Shown here one piece after another: positions 12,763 to 24,185 of a DNA stretch of 64,000 bases. Location: positions 36,178,830 through 36,242,829 of the forward strand of contig NC_054746.1 in NCBI RefSeq assembly GCF_018143015.1, written 5' to 3'. The notes beneath the pieces are model-generated. The model searched no databases. It was not told the DNA's origin and was given only the letters and a program-made list of their open reading frames with translations. Each line of letters opens with the position of its first letter. The first letter of the stretch is position 1. Position numbers and translations under genes: made by a program. This stretch comes from Lytechinus variegatus. Taxonomy: Eukaryota; Echinodermata; Echinoidea; Temnopleuroida; Toxopneustidae.

Positions 12763-13267
12763 TTAAAGGGGAAGTTCATCCTGAAGAAAACTTTGTTGTA
12801 AAAATAGCAGAAAAAATAGTAAAAAATATTGGTGAAGGATTGAGGAAAATCCGTTAAAGAGTGAGAAAGTTATTAGAGTTCAAAATTTTGGATTTGTGAC
12901 GTCATAAACGAGCAGCTGCCCCATGTGTTATGTAATATAAAATGTATGAATTTCAAATTTTGTATGGTTCCTTATGACTTAATTTTGTTTTCTTTTCATG
13001 AACGGGTGTGAAATGATTTGTCTATTGATATACAAAAGTTACAGAGAAAAACATTTTCAATTTTCTGAGAAAATGACATTTCATAGATTTTTTACCATTC
13101 GCTATGTAGGAATGCTGCTCGCATGTGACGTCACAAATCAAATAATTGAAATTCTAATAACTTTTTAATTATTTGATGAATTTTTCTCAAACCTTCGGTA
13201 ATATTTTTTATTATTTTTTCTGCTATTTTTACAATAAACTTTTTGTCAGGGTGAACTTCCCCTTTAA
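12763..13267. mobile_element. TTAA-flanked palindromic MITE, family B
   Basis: About 497 bp between TTAA at 12763 and TTAA at 13264. Ends are AGGGGAAGTTCATCCTGA and its near inverse GGGTGAACTTCCCCT. Subterminal parts pair over well above 100 bp, including GTGACGTCA on both sides. No coding frame. It lies 560 bp upstream of the deaminase ORF. Confidence 0.72.
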
Positions 13268-13830
13268 AACTCGTAACTTAATAATTCAACCTTTTTTCAA
13301 GTTAGATAAATCAATCTTAGCAATTATTTTTACATTAACGTCATCAATGTTTACCCATCATAACCATGGTAACAGTCGCGACAGTGGCCCTGCAATGATT
13401 AAATGCTCTTTTGATGCGACACACGGTGTTGCGCAATGACCGTAAACATGGTAAATGAACTCGTGTGTCTATCGACATAGATGATGGGGATTCCCCAGAC
13501 ATGATGTTTATAAACATTTTTTTTTCTGTATCGTGATAAGTCGAGGAGCCGTGCTGGTTTAGTGTGGAACCAATATCATTCGGTGCATACATGACCATTA
13601 TTACGGTGAAAACTATTTATGGTTTAGAAGACCAGGATTGTTCAAAGTGATATTTTCAACTTATTATTCTTGGACAATGTTATCGTGACATTAAATTTCA
13701 GATCCTTGATCAATTAGTGATTGCTTCTTTCTTTAGCTAAAACCCCCTGAACCTGAAGCTATAAATTGCATTGTCGATAATATCGAACAGGACTACTTCT
13801 TCAACATTTCTGAGAGAAAATCCAGAAAAA

Positions 13831-14448
13831 ATGGAATTTTGTCGAGAATTCAGAATGCATTCGGTCGAGGAATATTTCAAGCGTCTGTATTTAACTTTCA
13901 GAGATGAATTCAGCATGCGATCCCGTGGTCGCAAGCAATTTGCTGCTTTCTCTTTGGACATGGCTGGACTTGACAGTGAAAAGCCTATCTACCGAGGTCA
14001 TCCATTCGGAGGTGGTGGATTCCTCAGTTGGGATTTTGCCGTCACTACAAGCTGCAGAGAGGCAAATGGCACCATTGAGCACGCTGAACAACGAGTCCTC
14101 TGTCATCTCATATCGAATCTCCAAGATCTGGTACACCTGAATGACCACGCCCAACATTCGCTGTACCTCTTCACCTACTTCTCCCCATGTAATGATTGCA
14201 TCATCTTCATTGATCAGCTCCTGAATGGATTGAAGACGACTCTGCCGAAGCTGCAGATATATCTTGGATACATCGAGATGTACGTGGATGCACAAGACCG
14301 AAGATTAACGAGTTCAGCCGAACGGTCAATGGAAAATCTCAAAACCGTGTATGCCCTGGAGCGACAGTTTCCGAAGTTTCATGTAATGGAGATCCCGAAA
14401 GTGATGAATCAGTCAAGTTCTTACCCGAAGCTTTACATCGAGTCATGA
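13831..14448 (+). CDS. AID/APOBEC-like zinc deaminase, 205 aa (full-length copy)
   Basis: Single open frame of 205 codons from ATG 13831 to TGA 14448. The frame is open back to 13765 without an earlier ATG, so 13831 is the best start. Residues 84-86 are HAE (zinc-binding His, catalytic Glu) and residues 119-123 are PCNDC (zinc-binding Cys pair). HxE-x32-PCxxC is the deaminase-fold signature; the spacing is longer than the 23-28 usual in vertebrate AID/APOBEC. FLSWDF before and LYLFTYFSPCNDC around the second motif fit the fold's strands. There is no signal peptide and no extra domain. Such proteins deaminate cytosine in nucleic acid or free nucleosides, and related invertebrate proteins are suspected of immune roles. 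Exact clade and substrate are unknown. A 5'-shortened copy lies at 51111. Pyrimidine-rich TTTCTTTAG near 13735 might be an acceptor for an upstream non-coding exon. Confidence 0.72.
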   Translation: MEFCREFRMHSVEEYFKRLYLTFRDEFSMRSRGRKQFAAFSLDMAGLDSEKPIYRGHPFGGGGFLSWDFAVTTSCREANGTIEHAEQRVLCHLISNLQDLVHLNDHAQHSLYLFTYFSPCNDCIIFIDQLLNGLKTTLPKLQIYLGYIEMYVDAQDRRLTSSAERSMENLKTVYALERQFPKFHVMEIPKVMNQSSSYPKLYIES

Positions 14449-17338
14449 GACTGGATATAAAAAGAAAATGCACGAATTCGTTGAATTAGATTGCTGCTAC
14501 ATTATCATGATTGCTGACTCCTTTTTTTTCAGTCTATAGTCGCAATATCCCCGCGACTCTACTATTCCACTGATGTAAAAACTGACGCTCTACTCGGGAT
14601 GGAGGTGTTCCTACCACAGTGTCACACCTTTGTTGAAGTTCAAAGCTCAAGTAGCCAAAATTTAGATTAATGGAACTTTTATATACTTTGACTCATTACA
14701 AAGGAGGAAACATTGTAATATCATCAGGTTCCGGGGATGGAAAATTGAGCCTGAAATATGATGACCCGCAAACTTACCTCTTCGGATGATTGTCGTAACT
14801 TAGTATGCTGAGAGTAGCATATTCTATCTTCGCTTATTTTCTTAAATTTATTAGTAAAACAAGAATTTCATAATCAATATGCTGATGAGATGTATCTGTT
14901 TCATTGACCGAGACACGCCCGACTATCGGACTTTTCGGGGTTTTTTTGTGAAAATCTACTTATATCTACCAGTATATCATTACTCTGACCTATGCACTTT
15001 TGCATGAAAAATAAAGGCCTTCATATTAATTTATCTGTTGAAATTTGATTTTCTGCAAATATGCTTATGCATCTCATTTCACCGAATTCATTATTGCATA
15101 TACACATATCATGTATTGAAGTCAATTAGATGCATAACTAGTATATTTTATATTTGGTAGCATTGAAAATCACTAATGATAATTTCAATTCCCTATAGCT
15201 CTCTGACTTTTGAATTTATGTTAATATAATGTAATGGAGAGTGTGCAAGTTTGGGGTATAATTTGAGAATGGAATTTATAGATTCCCATAAAAGGATTTA
15301 GATTGAATTGAAAAGTATTACACAAGTCTTATGCTCTACATATATGTAATTTTATGCTATGTTCACCTCACTTTTCTATTGCTATGATTTTTCAGGTATT
15401 TTTTTAAATTAATGTATTTGATATACTTTTGTACCTGTATGCTGCGAAATTATATACTGTTTGTCCACTTGAATTATAAGTTTTTTTCGTTTAAGAAGCA
15501 TACCTAAAATATATATTCTACTCTTTTTATTGTATTCAGTGGATATAGCATTATTAATTGATGTGTAACTAAAACTTGATCCCTATTTGCAAAGATACCA
15601 TGGAAATCGATATTTACTTTGAATTATTATGAACAAATTATTGAAAGTAGGCCTAACAGTCTGTAATAATGGGTGCCTTCGATAAATATTGAAAGTAATG
15701 ATTCTTTATTATCACCAAGAAGCGCTGTCATAATGTAACTTTTGAGTAGACTATCTCATCTAGTGCACTAAAACTGGAAAGTGCAGTGCATCTGCAGGGA
15801 TTCATGGAAGTCATGTGCTGATTTCTGAAATAGAATGGTCCGTATTCTGAATTTGAGTTTCATTCAAACTCTGGTCTATATGGTCTGGTTTATCTATGGA
15901 AAGCCAACTGTGAAAAAAATCAAGAAAAGTACAAATTAGATTTATCAGCTGTTAATGTCTTACTCTGTTTGTTTTCAACTGTCAGCATGGGAATAATAAC
16001 TAAATCAGTTTTCTTCGCCACTATATATAGCATGATGATAGTGGAGGTAGTGGAAGAACAGAGTAATTATATTAATGACTCTGAAATTGGCAATCATTTC
16101 GATTATTTTATCTATTCAACATATTTGCAATTCATTTTGTTTAGTTCAACTGATGCCATCTTGTTATTTATCTATTGTGTTTTTTAATAATCGGAAAATA
16201 AACAAACAGTGAAAATCAATCGTACGATGTAAGCATTTTTTTAATATATATTTTCAGCATACCATGTAATTATTTTAGCAGAATAAGACCAAACCCGATT
16301 TCATAACATGGGCCAGTTGAATTTAGCATCCTCAAGGGTTCGGCAGTTCGGAAAACACAGGATCATCACGGGTATGACGAGGGGCACAATGGTTTCTTTC
16401 AAAGGGGTTGGTTTAAAGTGTGGAACGCCTCGTCTCTGATACCATCCTCTTACTGTTATCATCGTCGTCGTCTCCATCCAGTGAACAGGCTTGCAGGAAG
16501 AGAAAACCCATTGCATCGGGTTTTTAAAATTTCAAGTTCAAAATTCAAAGAAGATGAACAGAAGATTCGTCCAATAATTGATTTAATCAAATGAAAAGAT
16601 AGATCACCATAAACCTGGTAAACATTACTACTCCTAGATATTCATTATCATTGCAACTGCAGTATATTATTTCATATAAATAAAAAATTATCTAACAGTA
16701 AGAACAGGAAAATGATTCTGAACTATTTTTTTTCACAGCAATGTGAAACTACAAAACTATAAAGTACGACTGAAAAATGGCAAGAGAAAAATCAGTCATT
16801 AATTGTAACCTTAAGGCTTATCTATCCCATTGTAATCCTTTAGGTTTTTCGGTTCCAAAAGATTTGAGCTCTTAAATTATGATACACAACAATCTTAAAA
16901 AAATGTCTGCAAATTGTGTCACAATGGCCTATTAACCGCTAAAGGTATAGAATAATAAGTCTAGGGAGCGGATGAAAAATATTACTTTTATACATTATAC
17001 AGCAGAGCATGTAATATTTATGGCTGTCCTCTTGAAATATAAATGCGTGCACTGACGACATTTAGGGTCCCACAACACTGATTTTAGCAAAAGTCCAAAA
17101 AGTTACTCAATTGCTTTGAAGATACATGCCTATATCATTTTTCAAAGAATTAACTCTCAAGGTGCTTTTGTTTATGAAAGGTGCGACATAACGTGAGTAA
17201 AGTTGCACATTGCCCTGCATCATACATAATAGTAATAAAAATAGCAATCTTGAAAATGTACATCATTTGACTTATGTTTCTTCGAGGGTAGCTATCGGCA
17301 TGATTGGCAAGCCTGAGCCGAGTATCAGTTATTTCCGA
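14449..17338. other. Intergenic sequence between deaminase and MAT2B-like copy 1
   Basis: AT-rich DNA between the converging ends of the two genes, so it holds both 3' flanks. It is conserved in the right copy at 51600-54508. No RNA gene or domain-bearing frame seen. Confidence 0.6.
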
Positions 17339-18078
17339 TTAGTAATCATTCTTTGAGACGAACGGTTTCATCACTTTTTGTATCCCTTCGGTGAAGGGTG
17401 TGGTCTGTCCAATACCCAAAGAGACCAGCTTTGATCCATCCATGGAGCAATCCTTGGGGCGTGGCGTTTCACCCGCTGGTTGGACTGGGTTAGCTCTAAG
17501 GTGACTATGAGGAAGGTTGAAGGCATTGGCTATTGTGATTATCATTGTGTATTTTGTCATGAAGTCAGCTCCGCACCAATGGAACACACCACGGACCGAC
17601 TCAGGATCCTAAACGCGCAGAGATGAATAATCTTTATTTTACCACTCTCTACTCAGGTGTATCCGGGTAGATGTCTACATGAAGGAAGAAAACCTTGAAT
17701 ACCCTCAGCGTCCATGTGTCTAGTTACGCTTATAATAGGCAAATTTTAAGCGTCGTTATATAACCAAGTTTGGTAGGTTATGTTATTTGCGTTATGGAAA
17801 TGTCCACTATACTATAAGTATATGTTTTGTTTACAAGATGAATACTTAACTCGAACACATACGATAAAGAATATAGGCACATAGAATGCTCTATCAGGTA
17901 AAACAATATTGGAATTGGCCCATATCCATGGTAACTGTAGGGGGTGCCGGTCTGTTATTTTTTCATTTTATTTACTTTTTTGTCTTGCCTGAAATAAGTT
18001 CGGCAGAGACCTAGTAATCACTTTTCCTGTTGGTCCGTTAGGCTGTTCGAAATGTTAATGTTTTTGTTCCACTAATTG

Positions 18079-18650
18079 CTCTCATGTCTTTATTTCTTCA
18101 TCAATTTTGATCAAACTTACTTTAAATGATCTTTGGGTATTATCACGTGTGTGTTGTTGAGAAAGGTAGGGTCAAAGGTCACATATAGGGGTCACGAGGT
18201 CAAGTTTGTTCAAATTGCTCTCATTTCTTTATTTCTGCCTCAGTTATGTTCCCACTTGGTACAAATGACCATTGGGTAATACCACACGTGTGTTCATGAG
18301 AATGATGAGGTCAAAGGTCATCTAGAGGTCAAATGTCATCTAGGGGTCAATAGGTCAAGTTTTTATTCAAAGTGCTGTCATTTTTTAAAATTTCTGCCTC
18401 ACTTGTGTACAAATCTTTGGGTAATACCACGTGTGTTCATGAGGATGATGGGGTCATAGGTCATCTAGGTGTTTAAAGGTCGAATGATATGAGGTCATGT
18501 CTATGGTTTTTTCAAGACTTTGTTAAACTTGCTCTTATTCATATCTGCATCAATTGTTTTTCACTGTTTATACTCGGTACAGATGATAAACACCACACGT
18601 GTGTTCATGAGTATGATAAGGTCAAAAGCCATCTAGGGGTCAAAAGATCA
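18079..18650. repeat. Four-unit tandem repeat rich in AGGTCA half-sites
   Basis: Four degenerate units of about 120-157 bp in intron 4 of the MAT2B-like pseudogene. Each contains a CTCTCATTTCTTTATTTC-like start, a GGGTAATACCAC(AC)GTGTG core and several AGGTCA-type half-sites. A perfect direct repeat AGGTCAAAGGTCA is at 18308-18320. The array is also in the right copy at 55261-55830. Confidence 0.75.
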
Positions 18651-18830
18651 CATTGCATTAAATGAATGACCAATAAAATAAAGTTATCATCATCATCATT
18701 GTCGGGCATCGTCGTCGTCGTTAAAGTCACTTTTATAATCATTAACAATGATGATGATCATCAACATAACTGATCTTTTCGTTATCATCATCATCATCAA
18801 CAACACATCGCGCCACTTAAACTACCATCA

Positions 18831-18936
18831 TGATTTTAATTTCTGTTGATACAGGGCCCCTTGGTCGAGCAGTTCTTGTAACTGAAAGGGCTACCCTGTT
18901 AAAATAAAACGAAAAATAAAATAAACAAATAAATCA
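18831..18936 (+). mobile_element. 5'-truncated non-LTR retroposon tail, left copy only
   Basis: About 106 bp absent from the right copy (site near 56010). It ends in an A-rich tail (AAAATAAAATAAACAAATAA) and is flanked by the 5-bp direct repeat ATCAT. The body GGGCCCCTTGGTCGAGCAGT..GAAAGGGCTACCCTG looks like a LINE 3' end. Inserted after the two copies separated. Confidence 0.65.
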
Positions 18937-21172
18937 TGTGGCATGACCATCTTCGTCATCACACATTCTTACCGTCGTTCTCCTCTCACACATTTGTCTG
19001 CAGACCACAGCGATATCATCAACATTGGTTGGACATCGGATGCAACAATCATCCACCAAGTCAACGTTGTCTTGGTTCATCAAGGTATTGAGAAGGGTAG
19101 TGACAGCACTCTCTTCTATCGTCTCGATCTGGCCGTACAATATGGGTACTCGTAAGACAGCACAATCTATGGTAGTAAAGAATGGACACAAAAAACAAAA
19201 TACTTGGCTTTTCAAACTATACTTTCAACGATAAACCATTATCTCACTATTTCAGGTTTCATTTGGATTACTATATTGTCCAAGTTCAGTGTTGACGAGC
19301 TGATGTTCATTACTGCAAGGACTGAAATTATGCCACAGCTATATAGAGCAACAATTGCAAAAATGTTTGTGCTGAATATGACGTTAGTGTTGGACCATCC
19401 AGCAAGGCGAAAGTTCTGACTACACTGGGGATTCATTCTGGCGCAACATGCATGTTATCATGTTAAAACCCACAGTAAGGCAATTTTATATACACGGCTA
19501 TTATTTCTCTAACATACATGTTACAGCTAAACTAGAAAGGAGGAAAGAAAACAGAATCGAAAATATTTTTTTAGAAGGTGCGATTTTATGTTACCCTCAT
19601 TATTCAATTGAGAAAAAAGCTTGTAGCCATGGTAACTTTAAGGTTTGCTTTCGTATTGAATATTATTTAATAAACGGCTCACTTGGGTTATGTGTTTGCG
19701 AGATTTTCTCTCCTTCTAGTTTTTGTCGTCCATATATATTGACTGGATTGGTACGGTCTGAAGGTTTATATGGGGGTTTGGTGCCGTCAAATACATAGTA
19801 CTGATGAAGATCAAGAAAGCACCAATCTCGGCTGAAAACAAATTAATTGATAAGAAAACAACTTAAAATCACGGTAGAGTTACAACAATATCAACCAATA
19901 GGAGGGGGTGGTAGAAGAGTAGGATGAACAAGAGGAGGAACAGGAGTGAATGAACTGATGAAGAAAAAGAAGAAGAGGGGGGTATGGAGAAGAAAGAGGA
20001 AGAGACAGATGAATGTCAGAAGAAGGGAAAAACAAGACCAGGGGGAAAAGATATATGAAGGTAGACAAGTAAGACTAGAAGAGAGAAAATGGAGAGAAGA
20101 GGTGGAGACATTGTGAAAGATTGTGAAGAATGGTTAGAAAAAATATTATGCTTGTCCTTATCATCCATGATTTGCAAAAGTTTCCGGGGGATACAATTCA
20201 ACCTTACCGCTAATTGTGGCTATTATTTCTGTTGCACTGCAGTTGATTGTCCTGGCAGCCTATTCATCCCTCTCGACTATATCAGATCTTCTTTGTGCAG
20301 CAGCATGGATCACAGCATCAGGCTGCAATAACATGATAATTTTGAATTAATTCACAATACATATTTGTTTCTCAATTCATCAAGTAAAAGTTCAGTAGAC
20401 CTACAATATAAGTACATCAGCTCTTTGTTTTTATTTTGTTGTAAATAGTTTGAATGATTGGCTGAGCCATGAAGCCTGAATTGTAAACATCTGGTTTCAT
20501 TTAAATGCAAATAGATTGTTGACTATTACATATATACCAGCATATAAAGTAAACGTGCAGAATTGAAGTGATGAATTTGTTGAAAAAATATAGTAAATTA
20601 TGTAAAAAGCCTAGTTTAATTGTGAAAGACTATATAAAAGAAGACCTTCGTAACTTATGAATTACATGATTTTTTAAAGTTTTGTTCATCCAACAGATGA
20701 TAATGATGATAACTGTTTTGAATTTTGTTGAGGGAAAAAGGAACCAAAAGTAGTGAAATTCCATATTTGTTTTTTCTTAAAAGACAAAATAACATTTTGG
20801 TTGATAACTTTGATGAAATTGACAAGTAATCGATAAGTTAAGGTGTCCTACTCACCTGGAATTCTTGCATGATCTTTCTCACCCCATCTTCGTCTCTGAT
20901 GTCAACCTTTCGGAGTGTCCCCTTTGGACGAGAGAAAGCCAAGCCCAGGACATCAAACGAGGTATCCCCCTCAAACTCACTCATAAGAGCACGACCCAAC
21001 AAACCAGATGCACCGGTAATTAAGATCTTCATGGCTAAAATTTTATCAATAATCGATATGTATTACCAAGACCTCTTGCGTGATGTATTTCGGACTTCAA
21101 ACAAAAAAGTTGGTTGGCGTGGCAATTGCTGGCTAGAGTAATCATTTAAACTCCGTTGGCTTTGGTAACTAC

Positions 21173-21920
21173 TGTTACGAAATTTATATAAGGGGATTGG
21201 CAATTAATAAATCACCATAGTGTAGGCTCGCACAGATCTCACTGAGTTCACAAGTGTTAGTTTTCCTTCCCTCTCACAGTCTCTGTATAAAAGTTCTCAC
21301 TTCAATTCTTTCAATTCTCTCAGAACGTAAATCAACTATCCGTACATCTATTCTCTCACAAGTGGGGAACAGCAAAGTGAAACAATCGGAGCTGACTTTT
21401 AGGTTAGACTGTCCGTTTATTATAATAACGCGTTCGAGGAATAAAACACAATCCAACTATACAATCGATTGAAATGGACTACAAGACATGCCCCGAGAAT
21501 CTCTCCCCAAATAATGCGAATTACCACCCCTTTTATAGAGAGCTAAATCGAGCAAAGCGTCCTTGAACTAGTTTCTATCCCTCTCCCAAGAACAACATTC
21601 GTCCTTGGCCTAGATGGGCTGAACGCGACTGAGAGTCCGTCCTTGATGTTGCATAACACAAGGACAGACTCTGTTTACGAGCTCGAGACCCTGGACTTGT
21701 GGAAAACAGAATTGTCCTTGGCGTGAGGTCAGGCGAGGTCGCACGCGACAGAGATCTGTCATCGCTGGGCGAGGCCGCACGCGACTGAGAGACTATCCTC
21801 GCCGTTACGTAAGCGAAGGACAGTCGCTCTTGACCAGCGAGGCCCAGGTAATAAATAATGTCTGACCTCAGCTGGGAATGTTAGAAGGACGCTCAGTCAT
21901 GGGCAGAACGAGATGTAGAC
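21173..21920. mobile_element. Solo LTR, interrupted left copy
   Basis: Same element as the complete LTR at 58276-59105, beginning TGTTACGAAAT 141 bp upstream of the MAT2B-like exon 1. Its far end is missing because the foldback element begins at 21921. Present in both duplication copies, so it is older than the duplication. Confidence 0.6.
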
Positions 21921-24043
21921 TATGGAAGCAGGAGACCGTCAAAAAACACGGATATACGTCGTGTCGTAATTCAATTTACTACACGACGTAAATAATTACG
22001 TAGTGTAGCAATTCGAATTACCACACGACGTAAATAATTACGTAGTGTAGTAATTCGAATTACTACACGACGTAATTCCGAATTACTGCCCAACGATTTA
22101 ATGTTATGACGTTAAATGAATTAGTGTCGCTACATCAAATAATTAAGGTCGTGTAGTAATTCGAATTACTACACTACGTAAATAATTACGTAGTGTACTA
22201 ATTCCAATTACTACACTACCTAAATAATTACGTCGTGTAGTAAATAATTACTACACGACGTAATTCCGAATTACTGCTCAACGATTTAACGTCATGACGT
22301 TAAATGAATTAGTGTAGTGACGTTAAATCAACCAATGAGACCGTTCGTTATATGAGCGCAATGCGAAGAGCTGAGACTACAGAGTATTGTACAGGAACGT
22401 ACCGGCAGGAAGTTAGTTGGATGTTCGACATTTGATATTCAAACTGTGAAGTTGGTTTGATATTCAGGTTCGATATTCAAACTCCTGTGAAGCTTGACCA
22501 ATATTCGAGTCCGTCATTGCCACGGACCCGATCCGCATAGTACTGCCCCCCCCAAAAAAAAAATGTTCTACAACTGAGAACAATAGGAAATGATAAAAGG
22601 AAAGAAAGGAACGAAGGATGAAAGATACGTTATTTTATGCATACCATGTCAAAATCAATCTCAAAGTTAAAGGTGTGTTTTTTTCTCGCTGGCTCGAGAC
22701 TTATTACGAAGCAAATTTTTGCTGCATGCGCCATTGTGTGCCCCCTCTTTTTGTTCTTATCACGCATTGAGCTTCGCCCTATAATGCTCGGGGCACAATC
22801 ATAAAACATCCTGTTCATACAATGATATGACCCCTCCGTTCTCCCTTCTCTTTCTCTCCCGTTCCCCTTCCTTTTCTTTCCAATCTCCCCCTTTCGCTTC
22901 TTTCTCTCCTATTATGTATTCTCTCTTTCCTTGTTTTTTTTTTACTCTATCCACTGGCGGCACCAAGAGATTAGTCAGGAACGTGGTTCCCGATGCTTGA
23001 AATATTCCGTTTTGTTAATTTTAGCCCCCCGTTAATGTGCATGCGCCGGGTAACCGAGTCAAGTTCTACAAGTTAGGGTAGGTGGTTACCCCGGATAGGC
23101 CGTCGGGATATTCCTGGGGGCCCCTTGGAAAAAAAAATAAACAACATGCGATAAATAGACCTTTATTCCTTTAATTTTGTTAATTTCGGCCCCCTAAATG
23201 TGCATGCACCGGGTCAAACTAGTGTTTATATGGTTGCCCGAGTCAAGTTCTACAAGTTAGGATACTCGTTACCCCGGCTAGGCCGTCGGGGTATCCCTGG
23301 GGGCCCCTCGAAAAAAAAATTCTTCCCCTTTTATTCACTGACGTTTGTCCCCTAAATGTCCTCGTACTTGGGCACGCCAGTGTTGTTATGGTTGCCCGAG
23401 ACGTGTTGCACCTGTAAAACCCCTTAGCTTTCAAAACCCCTGAATATATCTGAATATCAAATGTTGGTCCAGCTTCACAGGCGTTTGAATATCGAACCTG
23501 AATATCAAACCAACTTCACAGTTTGAATATCAAATGTCGAACATCCAACTAACTTCCTGTCGGTACGTTCCTGTACAATACTCTGTAGTCTCAGCTCTTC
23601 GCATTGCGCTCATATAACGAACGGTCTCATTGGTTGATTTAACGTCACTACACTAATTCATTTAACGTCATGACGTTAAATCGTTGAGCAGTAATTCGGA
23701 ATTACGTCGTGTAGTAATTATTTACTACACGACGTAATTATTTAGGTAGTGTAGTAATTGGAATTACTACACTACGTAATTATTTACGTCGTGTAGTAAT
23801 TCGAATTACTACACGACCTTAATTATTTGATGTAGCGACACTAATTCATTTAACGTCATGACATTAAATCGTTGGGCAGTAATTCGGAATTACGTCGTGT
23901 AGTAATTCGAATTACTACACTACGTAATTATTTACGTCGTGTAGTAATTCGAATTGCTACACTACGTAATTATTTACGTCGTGTAGTAAATTGAATTACG
24001 ACACGACGTATATCCGTGTTTTTGACGGTCTCCTGCTTCCATA
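21921..24043. mobile_element. 2.1-kb foldback element with about 590-bp inverted arms
   Basis: The arms 21921 to about 22510 and about 23450 to 24043 are near-perfect inverted copies: TATGGAAGCAGGAGACCGTC at the left end, its complement at the right. Each arm contains a run of short palindromic units built from TACGTCGTGTAGTAATT / TTACGTAGTGTAGTAATTCG, then a non-repetitive inner part with GATATTCAAAC motifs. The loop holds a pyrimidine tract and a tandem repeat but no transposase. No target duplication can be seen, because the flanks do not meet in the right copy: 4.2 kb is missing here. Non-autonomous foldback transposon is the likely class. Confidence 0.85.
23010..23405. repeat. Direct repeat in the foldback loop
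   Basis: About 2.4 copies of a roughly 165-bp unit with TTGTTAATTT..GCCCCC, AATGTGCATGC, CCGAGTCAAGTTCTACAAGT and CCGTCGGG..GGGGGCCCC. No coding content. Confidence 0.65.
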
Positions 24044-24185
24044 GTGGATAGAGCATTTAGCAGGTGTGCAAAAAGTACACAACGGATGCATGGCGTTTTC
24101 CAACGGATGATAAGATTTGGGTTTTTTCCGTTTTACATCCTCTTTGCATCCGTTAGTGATTTGGGACCAAGCCTTTTATATTTCA

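Larger units (their letters stand above)
17339..21032 (-). pseudogene. MAT2B-like NAD(P)-binding gene, disrupted left copy
   Basis: Exons (minus strand, 5' to 3') at 21032-20856, 20322-20208, 19831-19683, 19166-18973 and 17608-17339, with the same splice sites as the right copy at 54509-58135. The product resembles methionine adenosyltransferase 2 beta subunit, an extended SDR/RmlD-fold protein: GASGLLG loop at residues 7-13, then VLRVPILYG and GVFHWCGADFMTKY. Two lesions set it apart: exon 2 reads TAG at 20262-20260 where the other copy has GAG (codon 80), and exon 3 lacks 4 bp near 19795, shifting the frame. Splice sites, exon 1 and exons 4-5 remain intact, so decay is recent. An assembly error is possible but two independent lesions make a real pseudogene more likely. 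Confidence 0.78.

Noticed and set aside
13771-13830. Upstream extension of the deaminase frame to 225 codons
   Set aside because: The extension has no ATG and a stop at 13762-13764 precedes it; ATG 13831 is the first usable start.
15969-16187. 72-codon frame kept in both duplication copies (also 53101-53319)
   Set aside because: It starts at TTG rather than ATG, has no domain, and its survival is explained by the recent duplication.
19448-19798. 116-codon plus-strand frame in the MAT2B-like intron
   Set aside because: It is antisense to exon 3 of the MAT2B-like copy, which explains the open frame in part.
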